Below are positions 40,456 through 49,936 of a stretch of DNA of 64,000 nt, in pieces; within the stretch, counting starts at the first letter, position 1, and every line of letters begins with the position of its first letter. The position numbers were made by a program, and so were the translations under genes. Source of the DNA: a virus; IMG/VR virus record IMGVR_UViG_3300050011_000164, positions 20,730 through 84,729 of that record. One strand, 5' to 3'. The notes below the pieces were generated by a model. It worked only from the letters and a program-made list of their open reading frames with translations, searched no databases and had not been told where the DNA came from.

Positions 40456-42741
40456 TTATCCTATCTTTCTTCGATTGTCCGCGTTCCTATTGCGATACAA
40501 GGCCCCCTGACTTGGTTTCACATGCCCCGTAAGAGCCTTCGAAGCCGCCGTCTGTATCTGTGGGTTCGGTTGAGGGGGAGGAGTGGGGGCTTGTTGCGAC
40601 GAAGATGCGCGTATATCGGAGCCGATGTGGGCTGGACCTGAGGTTTCAGATTGTCGAAACTGCCAGCCATGTGCGATGCATACACTACAAGCCGAGACGT
40701 TGTGACGATTACACCGCGCCACTTTTGGATCAGGCAGAGGTTGTGGTTGCGGAGGTTGTAGTGGAAGCGGTGGAGAAGGTTCGGTTGGCAAATTAAGGAC
40801 TGGCGCTATCAACTTATGCCAGATAAGAACAGCTTGAGTGGATGGTAGTGCTGTTATGACAGTAAAGTCAGTCCCGGACGGCACACGGAATGGGTGCCAA
40901 TAAAAATCAGGCAGTATCGTGCGGAGGATGCCCGCATCCGCCATGACCTGACCAACCCAACGGTCGTCCGCGAAATCGTTGTTCAACGGAGTATCCACAA
41001 GTATCTGTATTGCTTTCTTCGAGAACCAAACCGCACCGCCTGTGATGTAGTGATGCGGCCATGTTCCTTTCTTGTAGTGGGGGAACCCCAAATCAGGTCT
41101 ACCCCAGTCATTCGCATCACAGTGATTTCCCGCGTAATCAGCGTCCACGTGATGGATATGACTCACTTGAATGTAGGTGTCATCGTCAACCTTGAGCATC
41201 TCATCATACTGATGCTCTTGAGCCCACTTAAAGATAGCTTTGGCTTTGAGTGGAAGATGAATATAGTCGTCAGGAACCCCCAGACGTTCCCCATCAAAGA
41301 ACTCAACATCGTACCCAGCCGCCTGAGCGAGGGGAACCCATGTATCGCGGAGAGCCTGTTGACGGGCGGCGTACTTCTTACACGTGACGATGGCTATGAG
41401 AACCCTCGGTAAGCTCGTAAAAAATTCTGGCGGAATTTCATTTAAGCTCGTTTCGGGAATATCCTTGGTTCCCATAGCGGAAGATGAAGTGCAGGTATTC
41501 TTGTTGTGCGCTCGAATAACCATGAGCTTTTCAGCGTTTACTCCTACGAGTTGTCCCACTCTAGACGCCCCATAGCCCAAGTTGGTGTCTTCCCCAACCA
41601 TAATGTCGTCAAACTTATGGCTCTCCCACCATGTTTTGCGGTAGCAAAACGTTGCCCCATGAGGAGAGACACAGTAAACTGGATGATAGCGATAAATCTT
41701 GTGAGTAGACATGTTCCAGTACAGCATATTGTGGTATGTCATCACTTGCTTCCCGCTGCGCTCTAGTTTAGAGACTTGATCCGTGATTCGACTCGGTGCT
41801 GACCAATCGTCGTCATCAAAATGAATGATAAACTCTCCCTGAGCCTGTTCACAGCAAATATTACGTTTCGCCCCCGTTGTTCGTCTGGGTCCTTCTAGAC
41901 GAATGTATCTAATCCGGGGATTGTATGGAATGAGGTCCGCTACGTTGTCTGTGCCGTCGTCAAGAATTATCAGTTCTGAATCCGTGAACGTTTGCGATAG
42001 GAAGCACGCGATCATTGACGGCAGGTAGCGCCTGCGGTTATATGTTGGGCAAATGACAGTTACCTTCACCTTCAGCGGTAGTGGCAGGCTCAAAGGAAAC
42101 TCGGCGGGAAGTTCCCGCAGGTCCACCTGTGGAATACCCACAGTTCCCATAGACAGGGCGGTAACGCAATGGTTACTGCTGTGCGCTCTGACGACCATGA
42201 ATTTCTCAGCGTCTACGCCCACGTACTGTTCCGCCCTTTCCGCTGCATAACCAAACTCGGTATCTTCAAGGCAATTATCGTCAAATTTGTGCTGCGCCCA
42301 CCACGCTTTCCGATAACAAAACGATGCACCGTGAGGAGTTCCCCTAAAGGTGGGGTGGAAGAGGTAAAGTCGGCGGGTATCGACATTCCAATACAAAATG
42401 TTGTAGTAAGTCAACACCTGCTTCTGGGTGCGTTCTAACTCTGAAATCTGATGTGCGATTCGACCCGGTGCTGACCAGTCGTCATCGTCAAAATGAACTA
42501 TAAACTCCCCTTGAGCATGTTCACAACAAATGTTACGTTTTACGCCTGTGGACAATCCCGGTCCTTCGAGTCTGATGTATTTAATCCGAGGATTGTCAGG
42601 GATGAGGTCTACTATGCTATCGGTACCATCGTCAAGGATTATCAGTTCTGAATCCGTAAACGTCTGAGACAGAAAGCTCGCAATCGTTTGGGGGATGTAC
42701 TGCCTGCGGTTGTGTGTTGGGCAAATGACGGTCACTTTCAC
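40456..42741 (-). CDS. Three-domain glycosyltransferase (GT2-GT2-GT31-like)
   Basis: 761 aa from a GTG overlapping the upstream TGA, with GAGGAAAA before it. Two GT2 domains lie in tandem (about 1-225 and 225-455), each with VKVTVICPT[HY]NRR, LIILDDGTD, ICCE[HQ]AQGEF and HFDDDDWSAP; they are near-copies at protein and DNA level. The third domain (455-640) starts VLIAIVTCKKYAARQQALRD and has MLKVDDDTYIQV, typical of beta-1,3-galactosyltransferase-like GT31. The tail is proline-rich (PPLPLQPPQPQPLPDP). Such a chain could add several sugars in sequence. Acceptors unknown. Confidence 0.85.
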   Translation of the reverse strand: MKVTVICPTHNRRQYIPQTIASFLSQTFTDSELIILDDGTDSIVDLIPDNPRIKYIRLEGPGLSTGVKRNICCEHAQGEFIVHFDDDDWSAPGRIAHQISELERTQKQVLTYYNILYWNVDTRRLYLFHPTFRGTPHGASFCYRKAWWAQHKFDDNCLEDTEFGYAAERAEQYVGVDAEKFMVVRAHSSNHCVTALSMGTVGIPQVDLRELPAEFPLSLPLPLKVKVTVICPTYNRRRYLPSMIACFLSQTFTDSELIILDDGTDNVADLIPYNPRIRYIRLEGPRRTTGAKRNICCEQAQGEFIIHFDDDDWSAPSRITDQVSKLERSGKQVMTYHNMLYWNMSTHKIYRYHPVYCVSPHGATFCYRKTWWESHKFDDIMVGEDTNLGYGASRVGQLVGVNAEKLMVIRAHNKNTCTSSSAMGTKDIPETSLNEIPPEFFTSLPRVLIAIVTCKKYAARQQALRDTWVPLAQAAGYDVEFFDGERLGVPDDYIHLPLKAKAIFKWAQEHQYDEMLKVDDDTYIQVSHIHHVDADYAGNHCDANDWGRPDLGFPHYKKGTWPHHYITGGAVWFSKKAIQILVDTPLNNDFADDRWVGQVMADAGILRTILPDFYWHPFRVPSGTDFTVITALPSTQAVLIWHKLIAPVLNLPTEPSPPLPLQPPQPQPLPDPKVARCNRHNVSACSVCIAHGWQFRQSETSGPAHIGSDIRASSSQQAPTPPPQPNPQIQTAASKALTGHVKPSQGALYRNRNADNRRKIG

Positions 42742-43589
42742 AAGTTTTCCTCGATGATCTTCCCCAGTGGATTCGGTTGACAATAAGTAGCGATTGTGCG
42801 ATTGAAGTTGTCATCGATTGCCGCAGCCTTCTCCTGATACGTGTCGGGAGTGATGGACTGCAATACTCGAATAAGGTCGTCATAGGTTTCGAACCGAAGA
42901 ACCCCATCCATATTGAAGTATTCTTCTAAGTTCGGACATCCCCAATAGATCGGGATCGTTTTGCTTATGAAGCAGTCGAATACCTTTTCGGTCATCCAGT
43001 TGTTATACTGGCAGTTTTCCACAGCGATGTGGTACCTGAAATCCGTGAAAAAATGCCCTCTCGCATCTTCGTCTATCCGTGGCGGTGAGCGATGTTTATG
43101 GATAGGCAATAATCCAACAGACTCGGGGAGTCGGGAAAATATCTCTTGCCTCAACATGTGTCCTGAGAGCGCGTTCATGTGGCTAGTTAAGAACGAGGCC
43201 GAAAACACTTTTGCCGAGTTCAGAGGGCAGACGTAACGCGGTTCGGGCGTAGTATACCATCCCACGTGCGAAGGTATCACAAAATCATTGCCCAGAATGC
43301 TGAGGTACGGTCCCGAGTGCAAATACTTAACGGCGTTGGGACACGCTTGGAGGATGCTCTCCCTCCACGTTAGGATCAAATCATAGAATTTATGGTTGTC
43401 GATAACCTTTTGAACCAAATCTTGGTCCGTTGGATAAGGCTCGTGGTCGTGGAATACCCGATAAGGCGAACGGTCTTCCAAGTCCACATCAGATCGGATG
43501 GATATCCCTTCTTTGCCGCCGATAGAGTGCAATATCATTGGGGGTCCATATCCTGTGTTAACCTCGGAGTTTTGATTTGTCCATGTCAT
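42738..43589 (-). CDS. GT10 alpha-1,3/4-fucosyltransferase-like protein
   Basis: 283 aa, GGGGGAG before ATG. The C-terminal half has the GT10 donor motif [20 protein letters not shown] followed by [21 protein letters not shown]10 enzymes transfer fucose from GDP-fucose to GlcNAc or Glc, making Lewis-type structures. Overlaps the GDP-mannose dehydratase gene by 32 nt, which fits a GDP-sugar donor. Confidence 0.8.
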   Translation of the reverse strand: MTWTNQNSEVNTGYGPPMILHSIGGKEGISIRSDVDLEDRSPYRVFHDHEPYPTDQDLVQKVIDNHKFYDLILTWRESILQACPNAVKYLHSGPYLSILGNDFVIPSHVGWYTTPEPRYVCPLNSAKVFSASFLTSHMNALSGHMLRQEIFSRLPESVGLLPIHKHRSPPRIDEDARGHFFTDFRYHIAVENCQYNNWMTEKVFDCFISKTIPIYWGCPNLEEYFNMDGVLRFETYDDLIRVLQSITPDTYQEKAAAIDDNFNRTIATYCQPNPLGKIIEENL

Positions 43590-44553
43590 TGCAGGTCTCC
43601 CCCGCCCCTACAGTCTGAAGATCATAGTCAACCATCATCTCTACCAGTTCCTTAAACCTAGTCTTTGCTTCCCACCCGAGAACACGCTTAGCCTTTGAAG
43701 CGTCTCCGAGGAGAATGTCCACCTCAGTTGGTCGGTAGTATTTGGGGTCTACCCTGACATACTTTGTCCAGTCCATTTCAAGGCGGCCAAATGCTACATC
43801 CAGAAGCTCACGTATGGTGTGAGTCTCACCCGTAGCGATTACGAAATCGTCTGGTTCTGGCTGTTGCACCATGAGCCACATCGCCTCTACATATTCCTTG
43901 GCGTACCCCCAATCTCGCTTGGCGTCCAGATTTCCGAGCAGCAACTCATTTTGTTGCCCTAGCTTGATCTTTGCTGCCGCCATGGTGACTTTGCGCGACA
44001 CAAAGGTTTCACCTCTACGGGGGGATTCATGGTTAAACAGTATGCCGTTACAGGCGAATGTGCCCATCTCGCGATAGTTCACTGTCGTCCAGAATGCGAA
44101 CTGTTTAGCCACACCGTAGGGACTTCGAGGATAAAACGGTGTATCCTCGTTTTGTGGAATCTCCTGCACTTTCCCGAAAAGCTCACTAGACGATGCTTGG
44201 TAAAACTTTGCCTCTGGGCATTGTGCTTTGATCGCTTCGAGAAGCCTGAGAGTCCCGATGGCATCTACATCAGCCGTATATTCAGGAACTTCAAAGCTAA
44301 CGCGCACATGGCTCTGCGCTCCCAAATTGTAAACTTCGTCTGGTTTTACTTCTCCTATGATACGGCTTAGGGAGCTTCCATCTGTCAGGTCACTGTAGAA
44401 GAAATGCATTCTATCGATGATATGGTCTATCCTCCCCGTGTTAAAACTGCTGGACCTTCGAATGGTTCCGTACACATCGTATCCCTTGTCCAAAAGCAGT
44501 TCAGCGAGATAGGAGCCATCCTGACCCGTGACCCCCGTTATGAGTGCTTTCAT
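43558..44553 (-). CDS. gmd: GDP-mannose 4,6-dehydratase
   Basis: 331 aa, normal length. [20 protein letters not shown] (G-x-x-G-x-x-G), [47 protein letters not shown] (Y-x-x-x-K), [16 protein letters not shown]. Converts GDP-mannose to GDP-4-keto-6-deoxymannose, the shared precursor of GDP-fucose, GDP-rhamnose, GDP-perosamine and GDP-colitose. No fucose synthase (GMER) is obvious, but the SDR and epimerase genes upstream could finish the sugar. Confidence 0.95.
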   Translation of the reverse strand: MKALITGVTGQDGSYLAELLLDKGYDVYGTIRRSSSFNTGRIDHIIDRMHFFYSDLTDGSSLSRIIGEVKPDEVYNLGAQSHVRVSFEVPEYTADVDAIGTLRLLEAIKAQCPEAKFYQASSSELFGKVQEIPQNEDTPFYPRSPYGVAKQFAFWTTVNYREMGTFACNGILFNHESPRRGETFVSRKVTMAAAKIKLGQQNELLLGNLDAKRDWGYAKEYVEAMWLMVQQPEPDDFVIATGETHTIRELLDVAFGRLEMDWTKYVRVDPKYYRPTEVDILLGDASKAKRVLGWEAKTRFKELVEMMVDYDLQTVGAGETCNDMDKSKLRG

Positions 44554-45731
44554 CTCGATGCCCCTTCGAAGTAGCTGGCAAAAACGTCTGTAACAAATCT
44601 CATATCCTCATGCGTGAGTCCTTGGTGCATACCGATGAAGAACCCTTGCTTCTCAAGCAAGCAGGCCACGGGGTACTCCAAATACAAATTCGGAAACAGC
44701 TTATGGTACACGGGCTGGCTGAGGAGCGGAAACATGTAGCGTGTCTCGATGCCGTTTTTCTCCAGATGCAGCAGTAAAGCCTCTCTATCCACCCCGGGTT
44801 TGGCAACCATGGGGTACATCATAAAAGAGTGATCGTATCCCGTGGGAATAACTGGAAATTGTAAGTAATTCTCAAATTTTGAAAGCATGATCGTCAACGC
44901 AGCGGCGTTGTTTCTACGGTTCGCTAAATTGCCTTCCCAACGTTCTAATTCCGATAAAGCAATCGCCGCTTCGATCTCTGTGCAGCGGTATGAGTATCCC
45001 ACACGGTCGAAGCTGTATCGACGTTTGATTAGGCGCTCCAATTCTTTGTCGCCCACGTTATCGTCGTCGTCGATGCTGAGATAGATGTTGTCCCGACCGT
45101 GCGCCAAAAGACTGCGGCACATTTCGGCATTTTCGGGATCGTTCGTAATGACCAACCCCCCAACACCGCCAACAATAAGGTGTGCCACATACGTAGAGAA
45201 GCACGCCATGTCACCGAAGCTGCCGACTGATTTTCCTTCAATTCCAGCAAACATCGTTTCGCAGGAATCTTCAATCACTTGAAGGTTGTGGTCCTGCGCT
45301 ATTTCCATGATCGCTGGCATCTCCGCTGGGAGACCGAAAAGGTGAACTGGAATGATTGCTCGCGTTTTGCTTGTAATTTTTCCTAGAATCTCTTCGGGGT
45401 TCATGTTGAACGTGTTTGGATCGACATCCACGAACACGGGCTTTAGGTTGTTCTGGATCACGATGTTGGACGTGGCAATAAAGGTGATCGCTGGAACCAA
45501 AACCTCATCTCCGTCTTGGTACTTGTAGCGTTCCTTAAGGGTGGCGAGGGCGATCTGAAGGGCGCTGGTACCGCTGTTGCAGAACACACCGTGTTTGGCT
45601 CCATGAAGTTCGGAAAACTGCCTTTCAAGTTGCGCTGTGTACTTCCCCCGAGAGAGACGATTGTTGTCCAAACAGTCGTTGACGTACTTCTTGCCCTGTT
45701 CGCTGATCTGTAAATGCCCCAGTGCTACCAT
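44550..45731 (-). CDS. DegT-family PLP enzyme with His for Lys (ColD/RfbH-like)
   Basis: 393 aa. [33 protein letters not shown] and the Schiff-base region [20 protein letters not shown]. At the position of the usual Lys is His184 (family normally ...K-x-x-x-x-G-x-G-G). The same Lys to His change is known in ColD and RfbH, which remove the C3 hydroxyl rather than transaminate. With gmd adjacent, conversion of GDP-4-keto-6-deoxymannose to a 3,6-dideoxy-4-keto sugar is the best guess. Other family members with this STYVAH wording are uncharacterised. Confidence 0.75.
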   Translation of the reverse strand: MVALGHLQISEQGKKYVNDCLDNNRLSRGKYTAQLERQFSELHGAKHGVFCNSGTSALQIALATLKERYKYQDGDEVLVPAITFIATSNIVIQNNLKPVFVDVDPNTFNMNPEEILGKITSKTRAIIPVHLFGLPAEMPAIMEIAQDHNLQVIEDSCETMFAGIEGKSVGSFGDMACFSTYVAHLIVGGVGGLVITNDPENAEMCRSLLAHGRDNIYLSIDDDDNVGDKELERLIKRRYSFDRVGYSYRCTEIEAAIALSELERWEGNLANRRNNAAALTIMLSKFENYLQFPVIPTGYDHSFMMYPMVAKPGVDREALLLHLEKNGIETRYMFPLLSQPVYHKLFPNLYLEYPVACLLEKQGFFIGMHQGLTHEDMRFVTDVFASYFEGASR

Positions 45732-46282
45732 TTCTCCCCCATGTAAATCGCCACGGTCTTTGCATTGCGGTCACGCTCCGATAAAAGCGGGTCTTTTATT
45801 GGCCAATCCACACCCACATCTGGGTCGTCCCAGCGCACACCGTCATCTCCCTTGGCGTCGAAATACCCCGTGCATTTGTATCGCACTTCCGTATTGTCCG
45901 AGAGAGCACAAAAGCCACGGGCAAACATAGCGGGTGCCCACACCTGCACTCGGTTATCCGCAGAAGCCTCTACACTCACCCATTGCAGGAATGTGGGAGA
46001 ATCAGGGCGAAAATCAACGGTTACCAGAAGCGCCGTTCCCGACGTGACCCTCATCAGTTTGCCCATAGGCGGGTCAATCTGAAAATGCAGGCCCCGAATG
46101 ACATTTTTTGCCGAACGGGAATGGTTGTCTTGCACGAATTCGGTGGGCAACCCCAAACTCTGAAAGTCATCCTTGCGAAATTCTATGGAGAAGAATCCCC
46201 TATCGTCAGCGAATGTTTTAGCGGGCGATATCACCTTCACCTCTCCACCGAAATGCTCCGCGTCTATTTTGAACATGTTCAT
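45725..46282 (-). CDS. RmlC-like sugar 3,5-epimerase
   Basis: 185 aa. DDRGFFSIEFRKDDF, FVQDNHSRSAKNVIRGLHFQ, VTVDFRPDSPTF, WAPAMFARGFCAL and a late Tyr/Asp region are typical of dTDP-4-dehydrorhamnose 3,5-epimerase cupins. In this GDP-sugar setting it may act on a GDP- or CDP-linked keto sugar instead. Overlaps both neighbours by a few bases. Confidence 0.85.
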   Translation of the reverse strand: MNMFKIDAEHFGGEVKVISPAKTFADDRGFFSIEFRKDDFQSLGLPTEFVQDNHSRSAKNVIRGLHFQIDPPMGKLMRVTSGTALLVTVDFRPDSPTFLQWVSVEASADNRVQVWAPAMFARGFCALSDNTEVRYKCTGYFDAKGDDGVRWDDPDVGVDWPIKDPLLSERDRNAKTVAIYMGEKW

Positions 46283-47337
46283 TGCAGGTCTACCCCGTAT
46301 TTCCAGTTGAATTCCTCGCGATGCAATTCACGTCGGTATAAATCGCGTTGCCAATCAACGGTGCGTTTGAGCCCATCTTCAAGGCTTACATAGTCGTTCT
46401 TCCCAAATTCGGTCTCTATGCGAGACATATCCAAGCACAGGGTTTCTGGGGCACCAACCATCTCCTCAGCTACGGGGGATGTGACTTCAGTCCCCGTAAT
46501 CCTACCTATGCATTCAGCCATGTCCACGGTTCGGACAAGCTGCGTGGCCCCCACGTTATACACGGGTTGAGTGCCGTACAGAGCCACTTGCCACAGCATT
46601 CTCACTGCGTCTCGAATGTAGCAGTAGGTGCGAGACTCTTTACCAGCAAATTCCATTTCAATCTTGCCCAACGTCAGGGCCTTCTCTATGAGAGTGTTCA
46701 TCGCTCGTTTGTCGTGCTTACGTGTGCCCGGGCCGTAGGCCAGAGAAAGTCTAGCGGAAACAGCATGGACTCCAGTTTTGCGGTACGCATCGGTGATCGC
46801 CTCTCCACACCGTTTGCCCTCTATGTAACAAGCTCGTGGATGATAGGGCGTTGTCGTCCCGATGTCGGTTTCCTGCGCCGTGGTCTTCTTAAGGCCGCTA
46901 TATACTTCACTAGAACTCACAAACAAGAATTTCCCTCCGGGCCAAAGGGTTCTCAGTAACTCTTGAGTGACCACTGTGTTTAGCCTTATGGTTTCCGCAG
47001 GGTTGGATGTAAACCGAGAGGGCTGAGCGTACCCGGCAGCGTGGATCACGACATCCGCACCCTTGGGAATTTCATTCAGAAGCAGAATGTTACCCCGTCG
47101 CGCAATATCCAAAGTGTGTTCGGCGGGGGTCGAATGGTGTTCGGCAAAAACACCAATGTGCATCCCCTTTTCTTTCAGCAAGCAGAGAGAGGCGAGAAAG
47201 TGCGTGCCCACTAATCCCGTAGCGCCTGTGATAAACACCGTTGCCCCCTCCAACGGGGAGAAGTCAACGGCCCCTATGACTCTAGCGGCGTCGTCGAAAA
47301 TGATCTCTGAATTATTTCTCACTGTAAGCGTCTCCAT
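46279..47337 (-). CDS. NAD-dependent sugar epimerase/dehydratase (SDR)
   Basis: 352 aa. TVFITGATGLVGTHFLASL (Rossmann), VIHAAGYAQPSRF, FVSSSEVYSG and YIEGKRCGE (Y-x-x-x-K), ARLSLAYGPG. An N-terminal extension of ~25 residues precedes the fold. Closest in feel to UDP-glucuronate decarboxylase or C4-dehydratase/epimerase branches. Likely handles a nucleotide sugar from the same pathway. Confidence 0.8.
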   Translation of the reverse strand: METLTVRNNSEIIFDDAARVIGAVDFSPLEGATVFITGATGLVGTHFLASLCLLKEKGMHIGVFAEHHSTPAEHTLDIARRGNILLLNEIPKGADVVIHAAGYAQPSRFTSNPAETIRLNTVVTQELLRTLWPGGKFLFVSSSEVYSGLKKTTAQETDIGTTTPYHPRACYIEGKRCGEAITDAYRKTGVHAVSARLSLAYGPGTRKHDKRAMNTLIEKALTLGKIEMEFAGKESRTYCYIRDAVRMLWQVALYGTQPVYNVGATQLVRTVDMAECIGRITGTEVTSPVAEEMVGAPETLCLDMSRIETEFGKNDYVSLEDGLKRTVDWQRDLYRRELHREEFNWKYGVDLQ

Positions 47338-47851
47338 ACTCTACGACAATTGTGCTCTTGCCGTCTGTTCTTTCCAGCGCCTTCTTGTACGCTGGAAATA
47401 TGTCCTCGGGCTCTTCTAATCTGATTACCTCTATGTTTTCGCACATGAGTCGAAAAGCTTCTGTGAAATCCCCGAGGTGCTGGCATTGAGGACTCAGCGG
47501 GCGTTCGGACCCGATGCCCACACGAATGATGACCTTGGGCTGATAGCCCCCGTTGGACATCTTCTTCAGCTTATCCAGATGGTTTACCACCTGATTTACC
47601 GCCAGCAAGAGGAAGTTCCACCGAGGGTACACGGTAACAGGGATAGCGCCGTTTAACGCCAGTCCAACGGTCATCCCCATCTGCATTTCTTCGGTAACAG
47701 GAAGCTCAATCCGTCTGTTGAGGTCAATATTTTGCAGTGTTGTGGTCATAGAAGTGCCTTTTACGGCGACGGCTTGTCCTAGAAAAACCACACGTTCATC
47801 CTGAGCTAAGTATTCCATTGAACGACACAACTCATCAAAATAGCGACCCAT
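47312..47851 (-). CDS. Thiamine-diphosphate enzyme, E1 beta-like subunit
   Basis: 179 aa. Begins GRYFDELCRSMEYLAQDERV; VTEEMQMGMTVGLALNGAIP carries the conserved Glu that activates thiamine diphosphate. It covers only the pyrimidine-binding domain of an E1 beta chain, without the C-terminal transketolase domain. TAATG overlap with the alpha-like gene shows they form one enzyme. Confidence 0.8.
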   Translation of the reverse strand: MGRYFDELCRSMEYLAQDERVVFLGQAVAVKGTSMTTTLQNIDLNRRIELPVTEEMQMGMTVGLALNGAIPVTVYPRWNFLLLAVNQVVNHLDKLKKMSNGGYQPKVIIRVGIGSERPLSPQCQHLGDFTEAFRLMCENIEVIRLEEPEDIFPAYKKALERTDGKSTIVVEYGDAYSEK

Positions 47852-48462
47852 TAGAACTGTATCCTCTCTCCAGAGCCCGCGTGCGGGTATTTCCCCGTCA
47901 CGTACTTAGAAAACTCGATGTTTTTTCCGCCAGCCTCGAATGTCAAAACGTTGTTTCCCCAAGTCGCACGAGTGTCCGTGCAGACCGACAACCCGTTGTC
48001 CTCAATGTGAAACGTTATCGGCAAGTCGAAATTCTGAGAATATTTTATGCACTCATGGGCAATGCCAGTTTCCGATGTCATGTCCCCCATGAAGCAGTGC
48101 ACACGATTAGTTCCTCCGCTACGTTTAATCCCAAGGGCGACCCCCAACGCTATAGAAACAATCCCGCCGACGATGCCCGAAGACACGATTCGATGCTTCG
48201 GAAAGCACAGCGCGATGGAACGACCCGCCAAAATCTCGGTCTTCAATTCGTCCTTGGGCACTCCCTTCAGAAGGCACTGGTAGTGACTGCGCCAAGAGCA
48301 CATGACCCAATCTTCGGGGTTGACGCCTTTGAACACCTCCAGCATGTGTTCTTCGCCGCCACTGTATAGGTGGATAACCGCCCTGATCTGCTTTGCCTTA
48401 AACAACTCGGCGATTTCCGTTTCGAACTGAATTAAATCTTGTGCTGTTAAACCCGTATTCAT
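47851..48462 (-). CDS. Thiamine-diphosphate enzyme, E1 alpha-like subunit
   Basis: 203 aa. IVGGIVSIALGVALG, then the diphosphate/Mg motif GDMTSETGIAHECIKYSQNF ending with ITFHIEDN (G-D-x(n)-N). Shorter than pyruvate-dehydrogenase E1 alpha (about 350). Split transketolase/E1-like pairs occur in some surface-sugar clusters; YerE-type enzymes use thiamine diphosphate to add a two-carbon branch to a 3,6-dideoxy-4-keto sugar. That would fit with the ColD-like gene, but this is inference. Confidence 0.8.
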   Translation of the reverse strand: MNTGLTAQDLIQFETEIAELFKAKQIRAVIHLYSGGEEHMLEVFKGVNPEDWVMCSWRSHYQCLLKGVPKDELKTEILAGRSIALCFPKHRIVSSGIVGGIVSIALGVALGIKRSGGTNRVHCFMGDMTSETGIAHECIKYSQNFDLPITFHIEDNGLSVCTDTRATWGNNVLTFEAGGKNIEFSKYVTGKYPHAGSGERIQF

Positions 48463-49268
48463 ATTCTAATCCACCTCGTAGGGGTAATGTCGGATTGCGC
48501 GGGGTCCCATTTTATGTGCCTTATATCCGCGAACCAACGGTACGGGGATATTACCACCTTGCCACGAAAATCCCCCAGCCAAGCACCCCACCAACTGAAA
48601 GAACTATTTGCGATCACAGCCTGTTTGCATATACTCATCAAAAATAAGTCTTCATGCGCTCGTCCTCCCTTATTGTGGTCTATAACTCTACACCCTTGGA
48701 AGTTTTGACGGCACCAATCGGGATCATCCGAAAAAATGAAGAAAGTAACATCCGACATTCTCTCACGTATACACTCTATGGCTTTTTTGTAGTAGTCCAG
48801 CGTTAGATTGCCTATCCACGGGGCTATATCAGGCAGCAGATAATCCCCTCGGCGGACATGAACAAATGCGCTGTTTGACGTTGCCAATATCTCATCAGCT
48901 ACACGTTGTGTCTGCTCACTCACCGCGTCTCGCAGAGATAGTTCCTCATGAATAATTTTCGGTTCAAAGTAGTATTTTTCAGTTTGCCAGTACCCAGAAA
49001 AATGTGGGTTGGCTGGGGCCGTATACACCATCTCGTCATAGGCGAAGATGCGCTCCTCATACTGTGGGTGACCACCTACATCTGCGGCAAATGTCACGTT
49101 GGTTTTGAATGCGTCAAGAGAGTATGGAAATCGAGACACCCCATCGACCATATCCGACCGTTTTTCAAAAAAGAGTTCTTCATTTCGCGCTTTGGACACG
49201 GAACGACCGAAGGCATACTGGAACATTTGGTTGCCCACACCCCCTTGGAGTCGAACAATCATACGCAC
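48459..49268 (-). CDS. GT11 alpha-1,2-fucosyltransferase
   Basis: 269 aa. LQGGVGNQMFQYAFGRS at the start, HVRRGDYL in the middle (the GT11 H-x-R-R-x-D motif) and FSWWGAWLGDF at the end. Transfers fucose from GDP-fucose to galactose at position 2, making H-type structures. ATGA overlap with the E1 alpha gene. Confidence 0.9.
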   Translation of the reverse strand: MRMIVRLQGGVGNQMFQYAFGRSVSKARNEELFFEKRSDMVDGVSRFPYSLDAFKTNVTFAADVGGHPQYEERIFAYDEMVYTAPANPHFSGYWQTEKYYFEPKIIHEELSLRDAVSEQTQRVADEILATSNSAFVHVRRGDYLLPDIAPWIGNLTLDYYKKAIECIRERMSDVTFFIFSDDPDWCRQNFQGCRVIDHNKGGRAHEDLFLMSICKQAVIANSSFSWWGAWLGDFRGKVVISPYRWFADIRHIKWDPAQSDITPTRWIRI

Positions 49269-49936
49269 TCACTCGCGCAAGCGCGTAGCATTTCTGGACT
49301 GCACGGGTGGAGAGCGATAAATTTCGGGTTTCGAGGCATTGCGCTTACTCCCACAAACTTGTTATCTACGCTGACATATCGTTCATCGTGCTTTGGCATG
49401 ATTCCAGCATTGCGGAGCACCGATCCTACCCAGTGATCCTCTAAATCGTTGTTCGGACGTGCATTGGCGACCAACCCAGCGGCTTTGGCACTCAGCCAGT
49501 ATCCGAGGCCAGTGGCGTATTGTGCGTGCGGTTTACTGGCATTGACACAACCCACATAATCACACCTTTCAAATTCGCTACTCAACAAATTGTTCACCCA
49601 GACAAACGTATCATCATCGACCTTGAAAATGAAGTCGTAACGCCCGCCCGCCCACGCACACATGCCTTTCGTCTTATACGGCAAGCTTCTATAATCATCC
49701 GCAACATCCAAAAACACCTCATCAGGTAGAGGTTGACGGTTGGCACCTCGTCCGTAAAAGAATCTAACATCAACGCTGGGATATGCCGCCAAATCTTTCA
49801 CCCAAGTCTCTCGACACGCAGCAACCTGTGCATCTACTGGAATGGAACGGTGTTTCTCCTTATTCGTCCAATCCCAGCCCCTACCCTGCACTGGAACGTA
49901 CCTATGACAAACGAGAAGAGCTACTAAAATTTTCAT
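49259..49936 (-). CDS. GT31-like beta-1,3-galactosyltransferase
   Basis: 225 aa. VALLVCHRYVP start, ACRETWVKDL, DFIFKVDDDTFVWVNNL (D-D-D donor site), GLGYWLSAKAAG and EDHWVGSVLRNAGI match the galactosyltransferase (GT31/fringe-like) pattern, also seen in the third domain of the 761-aa protein. Membrane anchor absent, as usual in phage versions. Confidence 0.8.
   Translation of the reverse strand: MKILVALLVCHRYVPVQGRGWDWTNKEKHRSIPVDAQVAACRETWVKDLAAYPSVDVRFFYGRGANRQPLPDEVFLDVADDYRSLPYKTKGMCAWAGGRYDFIFKVDDDTFVWVNNLLSSEFERCDYVGCVNASKPHAQYATGLGYWLSAKAAGLVANARPNNDLEDHWVGSVLRNAGIMPKHDERYVSVDNKFVGVSAMPRNPKFIALHPCSPEMLRACASECV

Noticed and set aside
46348-46959. Plus-strand open frame of 203 codons
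   Set aside because: Antisense to the clear SDR gene.
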